NCBI GenBank assembly: GCA_016906335.1
Contig: JADEYG010000003.1
Coordinates: forward strand, 248,001-312,000
Source of the DNA: Novakomyces olei
Lineage: Eukaryota; Ascomycota; Novakomycetes; Novakomycetales; Novakomycetaceae
Length of the DNA stretch: 64,000 nucleotides
Direction of reading: 5' to 3'
This document shows, in pieces, positions 58,036 to 64,000 of this stretch. The notes beneath the pieces are model-generated. The model saw only the letters and a program-made list of their open reading frames with translations. It did not search any database and had not been told where the DNA came from. The position numbers and the translations under genes were made by a program. Position 1 is the stretch's first letter; each line of letters begins with the position of its first letter.

Positions 58036-58147
<112 letters not shown>

Positions 58148-58267
58148 TAATTAATTAGTTATTTAACAAAAAGGCATTTGTATAATTACAGATTATTAAA
58201 GTGTTTCAGTTCCAAACTAAATTTCATCATTAAATCGTTTGATCCATTCAATATGCTAAATTATAAA

Positions 58268-58980
58268 CTACGCTGTCTGCGCTTGACTAGTTTGCAATTT
58301 CTCTTGCAAGACTCTTGTGACCACTGGATAATTAGCAAAGGCCAGCCACATCAACTTACTTTGGCCTCCGCCCGCCTTTGTATTGATTATGTCTTCGAGC
58401 TTCCCGATACTCGTATCTAGAAATGCTACTTTATCCTTGTAGTATGTGATTGCATCGCTCGATGACTAGTCAATATTAGAAACAAATAAATCAGAAGAAA
58501 TAAAAAAATAAAATAGTATCAAATTGCAAAACAAAAAAACGCAAATTGCAAATCACAAATGCGTCAAACGTTGGAAGGAATTAAAGAATAAACTCGAGTA
58601 CTTTTAATACCTTCTCCACAAAGTAGCCCGTGCCAATATCAACAAGAACGGTGCCTTTCTCAGTATCCAAAGTTCCCGGAACGTACAAGCTGCTTGTTAA
58701 AGGAACCAAAATTTCTTGACCTACAAATTAGCTCAATATTGATTCGTAAAGATTACCATTTTGCCGAGGTGTTATTGTCTTTTCCACCGATAAACGGCAA
58801 TCCTCAAACTTTTGGCGCGCACTTCGCAATTTTGTGTAAGAGTCTGTGAGATGTTCTAATTCTTTCTCGATCTGCTTTCGCATTTGATCGAGCTGTTGAG
58901 GCTCGAGAGAAGTCAAATCAACTTGCAAGTTAGTTTCGTCTATCAGGCGACTTACGCTTCTTTGCCTGAGTGGACGCCAT
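58268..58980 (-). CDS. GIM5: prefoldin subunit 5 (Gim5)
   Basis: Alpha-type subunit of the prefoldin hexamer, which hands unfolded actin and tubulin to the CCT chaperonin. Five exons (58956-58980, 58757-58921, 58611-58720, 58360-58465, 58268-58302) give 146 residues. [20 protein letters not shown] is the first coiled-coil helix. [20 protein letters not shown] and [15 protein letters not shown] form the beta hairpins characteristic of the alpha class. [20 protein letters not shown] is the return helix. The last exon boundary is uncertain; the chosen one ends [10 protein letters not shown]. Confidence 0.93.
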
Positions 58981-59007
58981 TTTGTATTATCGTTAGGCCT
59001 TGCGTCA

Positions 59008-59184
<177 letters not shown>

Positions 59185-59271
59185 TATCTTGCATACTAAT
59201 TAATTCAAGTTTTAATATTTATTAATATATACTAGGGTTATATACATCTATGCTTACAAAGGGTACACACT

Positions 59272-62200
59272 TTACATGTCAATCAAACTCGGCTGGTCCC
59301 GTTTCCCCGTCTCAATCAAGGTAAGCGGCCCCGGGGACCCTTCGCCGTCATCTAGCGTCTCCTTCACATACGTTAGCATGTAAGGATTAGCTGTGCTCCC
59401 CGTCAAATCAGCAAACACCTCCTCATCACTGACGCGTGTAACGTGCTCGTCATTGAACTTGAAGAAAACGTTGGCCTTGAAGTCGCGAATGTAAATCCAG
59501 TAATGCCCAAACTCTGCGGATCCACGGTGGATGAACACAGAGTGCAACACGTAACCCTGGCTCTTGTACTCGTCGTACTGGTGATCCAGCATTTCACGCA
59601 GCTCACCGATACGGCTGTTTAGCTTCTTGATTTCAGCAATAATCGCCTGTTTTCGATGCTTCAGGGCAACTTTTGTCGCCTCTGATACGTGCAGTGCCGA
59701 TGAAACTGACTCTAACCCATCAATCCAGTCCGTTGTTGCGTCAATGACGTCACAAATATTGGCGTTCGGTGGGCACAGCGTTTCCACACGTGACTCTAAA
59801 TCTTCCAACTCTTGTTTCCACTCCCACGCAACTCGTCGACGCTCACGTAAGGCCTCGTCGCCCGTGTCCAAGTAACGGTCCATGTACAAATTATTTCCAA
59901 ATTTCAGGTACGCGTTTGACTTGTAAACGCCACGCTGCCGATCAAATTGAGTGCGCTGGATCTGTATCTGTATTATGGGAGGCAGCCGTGTTATATACGC
60001 ATACTTGAGCTTTACAGAGTTGTCCAGCTCTACCGCAACCGGATCAAAGAGCAGATCTAGTGCACTGTAAAGGTCCCTACCTTCCCTCCCAATATTGACA
60101 ATCAGCTGGTTGTAGTACTCTGTCTTGACAGAGGGTTTAGCTGAAGCAGTAAACGATCTGCTCGCTTTTTCGCCAGGCGTGGGGGCAATAACCTGCTTTA
60201 TTTCCCCAGTGAAAAGGTCCTTGAGCACGTCCCATTGCTCTCCATTGGCATCAAAGTGTTTTGCCTTGAGTGCTGCAGAAAGCTGGAAAATTACATTGTC
60301 AATGCACTCACTCGCGTCCTGCTGCAGCCCGAAATTTGCATAAACGTCTTCCTGCTGAACGGGTTTAGCCGCGTCTTGATTGGCAGGTGCTTTAGCATCA
60401 GTGCCGGCGTCGTTTGTAGCGGGGTCTATACGCATCTGATCCACAGGCGTCTCTCCCATCTCTACAGCTGAATTTTCGGGTTCGCCATTATTCAATTTGT
60501 TTGCTTTTTCTATTCCATCTTTATTGTCTTCTTCTTCATTGTCTTTATTGTCTTCATTCTCTTCATGAATCTCTCCTTTTTTAATTCCCTCCTTACTTGT
60601 CTCTTCTTTATTCATTCCTCTCTCAAACCCATCTCGATCGCCGGCCTCATTTGCACTACCACCTCCAGTTTCTTGCAACGACAATTCATCGACTGAACTC
60701 GCATCTTTGACCGGCTCATCAATCTCCATGTCTAACAGACTCGCTCTTGAATCTGCCTTTTTAATCGGCGACAAGGATTCAGACGCTTGAGTGCTTTGGC
60801 CAGCTGATTCACGAGTATCAGGCTCGGGTTCTGGTTCTACTATTGCATCATCCGTATCGTCCCGCGCGCTGAAAAGCGCCAGTCTAGCAAGCTCCTTGGA
60901 CGGGCTTATCGACGCCTTCTCTGTCACCAACAGGTTGTGAAAAAGCAGTCGTAATTGCTGTACAAACTTCTTGGCTCTCTTGATTTCCTTGGGCAAAACT
61001 TTCCGGCCTCCTACACGCTTCTCATCCTCATCATTGGCGAGCAAAGTGGCGTCCTTCATATGCAAAACGAGGTCACGTACTGGTGTAATCGTAAAGTAAT
61101 ACTGCAGCAGAGAGTTCAAATAGCAGGTGTTGCCTATATTTTCCAACCCGATCGGAATCCCAGCGGTTGCTTTGGGCTTAGGCGCGTTTCTGTTGCCTGT
61201 TTGCAGATAGTTCAATATAACCGCGCTGTTTCTGGCCTCGCCAATTTTACGTAGAGCTTCTTGTAAAGCGTCTAAAGTATCAGGGGCTTCTTGCACACGA
61301 GCAGCGTACATTTCAATCAAAAAATCGTCACTGGCAGAATGGTTGTCAATCTTTAACCGTTTGAAAGCAGCGTCAACTGTTAGCTCATTGCTGTTGGGCT
61401 TTGGCAGAGAAAGAGTATTGCCTCCATCCAGCTCGAGCAGGGAATCATTGCCCAAAGAATCTGAAATTTTGGCCAAAGCCGCTGCTGGTTTCGGATCGCC
61501 TTCTTCCATGTCTGCCTGCCGGGCTATATACGCAGCATAGACAGTGGCCGGATCCTGATCTTTACCAACTCCCAGGTAGTTGTAAGCGTCATCAGCATTA
61601 TAAAACACTTGTGCAGTGTCCTGAAGATATTTTTTTATTGGTGAACTGTTCCGGGCATTTGCAATTACCTGGAAAGCAGCTCTGATCTTGAGCTCTTGGC
61701 CTTTCTGCTGCTCCATGAGTCGATCATAGAGCATAATGAGATCTTGGTCCGATTTGCCATTGTCCTCTGGAAGCCCTAGAAAGGCCAATGAGTCTGCTAA
61801 ATCAGACACGGTATAGAAGCCCTTTTCTTTCTCTTCCGATACTCGAATTCGCAAAATTTGGCTCGAGCGTAGCTTTGCAATTACATCCAGGGCTTCAAGA
61901 TAAATAGGAGCATTGGCCTTGTCAAACTGCACTTGAAGAGTATAAAAGACATTTACGACGGGGTCAGCTACGTCATAAGGCAGCCCAAGGCAGCAAAAAG
62001 CAGGGTGATCAAACAAGAGCGACCCGTCATCATCCCTCAAATGACTAGCGGAAGATTTTGCATTCTCCGTCCGCGGGTAATGAAAAGAATGTGTAATGAA
62101 TTTAAAAACTGGTGCCAAAGGCTTACAGGCAAAAGAAAACAAAACCTTTTTGTCTGCCTCTAGTGCAGTGTTTCGAGCGACGCAGGAAAGCACGGAGAGC

Positions 62201-63128
62201 TCGACTACTGCCTTCTCCAGATTACGTCTGACCTGCATGTCCTTGAGAGCTTCAACAGGTGGATAAAACCGTGAAGACTCCTTGTCGTAACGGAAATAAA
62301 GCAGTCCCATAATCTCGATAATCTCGGGTTCCAGCCCGACTTTCTTGGAAAAGAGTTGTCCAGCTGTCGCGTTTATTGTCCGATCTTCATCTTTGTTTAA
62401 AACATTGAACGCATAAGTTCGCAGAAACGAAAAAGTAGTATACGCAGTAGGCGCCTCCGAGTTCCCCCACAGTGGACCTCGTCGTAATTTCCATACCCTG
62501 TTTATTAAATAGTCTGGTAGGTAAGCCGGCTCCAGAGTCAGGGTAAGAGTCGCTCCCATCGTCACACCTTGGAACCGGAAAATCTGCTGCAAAGGACTTT
62601 TCTGCTCATTGTTTTGATCATTTTTAATTTCATTGGTTTTAATTTCATTTATTTTCGCTTCATTGTTTTCCAATTCACTATTGGTGCCATTGCCAGACAC
62701 TTGCTCATCTTCCAGGGCCAAGCGAAACAGTTCAAGGGCATTGCTGCTGCCTGCCGCATCCAGTCCATCGTCTCCGGCAATCAGACTCTCCGAGTATTCG
62801 ATGTGCAGATGAAGACGGGTCGTTGAGCAGATCCCCCAAACACTGTGGGGGTCGCTTTGGTCGGGATCGGCTGATACAAACGTATGTCGGCGATCGATCG
62901 TGCTCCACGGATTGGCCCGTCTCAGAGTCGAGCTGCCAAACTCGTGCCGTTCCAGCAGATAGTATATATAAGGTGCACTCTAACAACGCGCTCCTTCTGC
63001 TCGTGGAACAGACCGCCCGGCTGCCCACGAAAAGAAGGCAGTAGATGGATTAGTTTTGCATTTACTCAGGTCATTCATACTTTTCCAGCTTCAAGGTTCT
63101 GTATTCTCGTCTTTGTGACCTCGTCCAT
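59272..63128 (-). CDS. UBP2: ubiquitin-specific protease Ubp2
   Basis: Deubiquitinase that trims Lys63-linked chains and opposes the Rsp5 ligase. Exons 63081-63128 and 59272-62979 give 1251 residues (yeast 1272). Exon 1 is MDEVTKTRIQNLEAGK; it joins SAPYIYYLLE, like the GKTAPxLLxDLL start of fungal Ubp2, and HSVWGICSTTRLHLHIEY follows. The Cys box is IGLENIGNTCYLNSLLQYY (about residue 633); YANFGLQQDASECIDNV is the QQDAxE motif. An acidic insert rich in Glu/Asp/Lys (about residues 740-830) splits the catalytic domain, as in yeast. The His box is VLHSVFIHRGSAEFGHYWIY (about residue 1170). The intron is 101 nt. Confidence 0.93.
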
Positions 63129-63636
63129 GCCTGAATGGCACAATCGTGGTCGAACGAGGACAAAGTCTGGGCGAGTGCCAATTAAGCTCACTGCATCAGA
63201 TCGGTCGTGCCGTGTACGCACCTGTGTACGAGCACATACGTAAACCTGATTATGGGATAATCGGATTATTCAAATGTGGCGATACGCAGACGGGCCCCGT
63301 CTGCGTATCGACTAAAAGTTGGTAATTACTGATACTGTAGTAGATGAATAATAATACAAGAATATAAAATACAAGAATAATAGAAGAATAGAAGAATAAT
63401 ACACTAATAACACAGTAATAATATGCTTACAAGGAAAAAAGAATAATACATTAACAAGAATAATAAGGATAATACTTGAATAATACAAGAATAATACGAA
63501 TAATAAGAATAACATACAACCCGAGCAAAATTGTGTGACCCGATTGGCTGCAAGAGCGGTTTACACAATTGGGGTCGTTGAACTCGAGCACGGATCTCTG
63601 CTGGTTCATACATTTTAAAGACTTTTTACGAAAACA
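63129..63636. other. divergent promoter of UBP2 and the complex I subunit gene
   Basis: About 508 bases. The right half is made of degenerate AATAATACAAG units (63335-63515). A short hairpin-like repeat (GATACGCAGACGG / CCGTCTGCGTATC) lies at 63280-63310. Confidence 0.6.
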
Positions 63637-64000
63637 ATGCTTTCACTCGAGCGGCCGTCGCACTATGAAGGCCGCGACACGCTGCTCGAGACAATTGACG
63701 GCACGTACGGAGGCGCAAAGATTGGACTAGGCGTTGGTCTAGTGCATGCATTAATTGCGCAAAAGCCAATGCTGCGTCCCGTTGGCAATGCCGTTAGTCT
63801 TTTTGGTATAAGACTGCTTTTATTGCTTTATAGTCTGCTAACGCATCCGGGTCAGCCGCCGCGTTTGGTGCCTTTGCTCTAGGCGAAGGTCTATCTGCGA
63901 ATATCCGTCGCTCTGACGATGCTTATAATGCTGCAGTGGGAGGTGCTTTGGCGGGAGCTGCTGCAGGAGCTTTAAAATGTGAGTTTTCTTTTATTCTGTT
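63637..64000 (+). CDS. complex I subunit, NDUFA11/B14.7-like (Tim17 fold), partial
   Basis: Exon 1 63637-63805 and exon 2 63856-63978 join to about 97 residues; a GTGAGT donor at 63979 shows that the gene continues beyond the window. MLSLERPSHYEGRDTLLETI precedes a Gly-rich membrane segment (GAKIGLGVGLVHALIAQ). Then FGAFALGEGLSANIRRSDDA and AAVGGALAGAAAGALK match the G-rich second helix and R-x-x-D-D-x-x-N-x-A-x-G-G pattern of fungal B14.7/NUO-21.3b. This family shares the Tim17/22/23 fold, so a Tim22-like carrier translocase is the alternative. As a complex I subunit it would sit in the inner membrane arm. Confidence 0.65.

Noticed and set aside
62732-63028. 98-codon minus-strand frame next to UBP2 as a separate gene
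   Set aside because: The neighbouring frame of the same bases carries the conserved Ubp2 N-terminal sequence (HSVWGICSTTRLHLHIEY), so this frame is a shadow.

Overview
The window is nuclear DNA of an ascomycete-type fungus. The evidence is about 25 protein genes with short spliceosomal introns (most 37-140 nt, GT-AG, many with a CTAAC/CTAAT branch site just before the acceptor), a Zn(II)2Cys6 transcription factor, a Kre6/Skn1-type beta-1,6-glucan protein, Mia40 with a fungal CPC domain, Ubp2, Rad21/Scc1 and an Lpx1-like peroxisomal hydrolase. It also carries a COP9 signalosome subunit, a probable respiratory complex I subunit and a glycogen branching enzyme. That set does not fit Saccharomyces- or fission-yeast-like genomes, which lack one or more of these; an early-branching ascomycete yeast or a Taphrinomycotina-like fungus fits better, but this is inference. 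No transposons, tRNAs, rRNAs or CRISPR arrays were recognised.

Layout. 1-3000: NAD-glutamate dehydrogenase (minus, cut by the window start). 4017-5947: cohesin kleisin rad21. 6144-7073: candidate CENP-Q kinetochore protein (minus), divergent from proteasome ATPase RPT1 (7409-8722). 9318-10049: SNX3 (minus), divergent from RCC1 (10482-12071). 12723-13820: Yra1/ALY mRNA export factor. 14080-15668: proline dehydrogenase PUT1 (minus), divergent from a Zn-cluster regulator (16299-19107) across a GATA-rich promoter. 19194-21644: mitochondrial PPR-like protein (minus). 22169-23798: Lpx1-like hydrolase. 24390-30170: a very large Mia40 (minus). 31662-34344: glycogen branching enzyme. 35011-37081: ATP synthase beta (minus), divergent from mitochondrial ClpX (37716-39845). 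40647-42063: two-TM mitochondrial protein. 42732-43247: nuclease-A-inhibitor-like protein (minus). 44254-46557: KRE6/SKN1. 47708-48844: QRI7 (minus), divergent from PRP46 (49422-50908). 51842-52625: LSM1. 52951-54010: nicotinamide riboside kinase (minus). 54628-56106: aldehyde dehydrogenase. 56407-58022: CSN1. 58268-58980: prefoldin 5 (minus). 59272-63128: UBP2 (minus). 63637-end: NDUFA11-like complex I subunit, partial.

Several genes serve mitochondria (MIA40, ATP2, ClpX, QRI7, PUT1, PPR protein, complex I subunit), and PUT1 and GDH2 both belong to amino acid nitrogen and carbon use. Otherwise the region is an ordinary mixed euchromatic stretch, not a gene cluster. Intergenic DNA is AT-rich and unusually full of micro- and minisatellites. 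Telomere-like TTAGGG dimers or trimers sit in several promoters and probably act as telobox promoter elements.

The most unusual object is the Mia40 gene. Three exons join in frame to predict about 1812 residues against about 300-400 in known fungal Mia40. It has a presequence, about 800 residues of Ser/Gly/Lys-rich sequence with AT-hook-like motifs, a membrane segment, five copies of a GDxVxGIDHE repeat, and a canonical CPC twin-CX9C domain at the C-terminus. The intron coordinates in all entries were read by hand from splice motifs and reading phase, and need transcript support.
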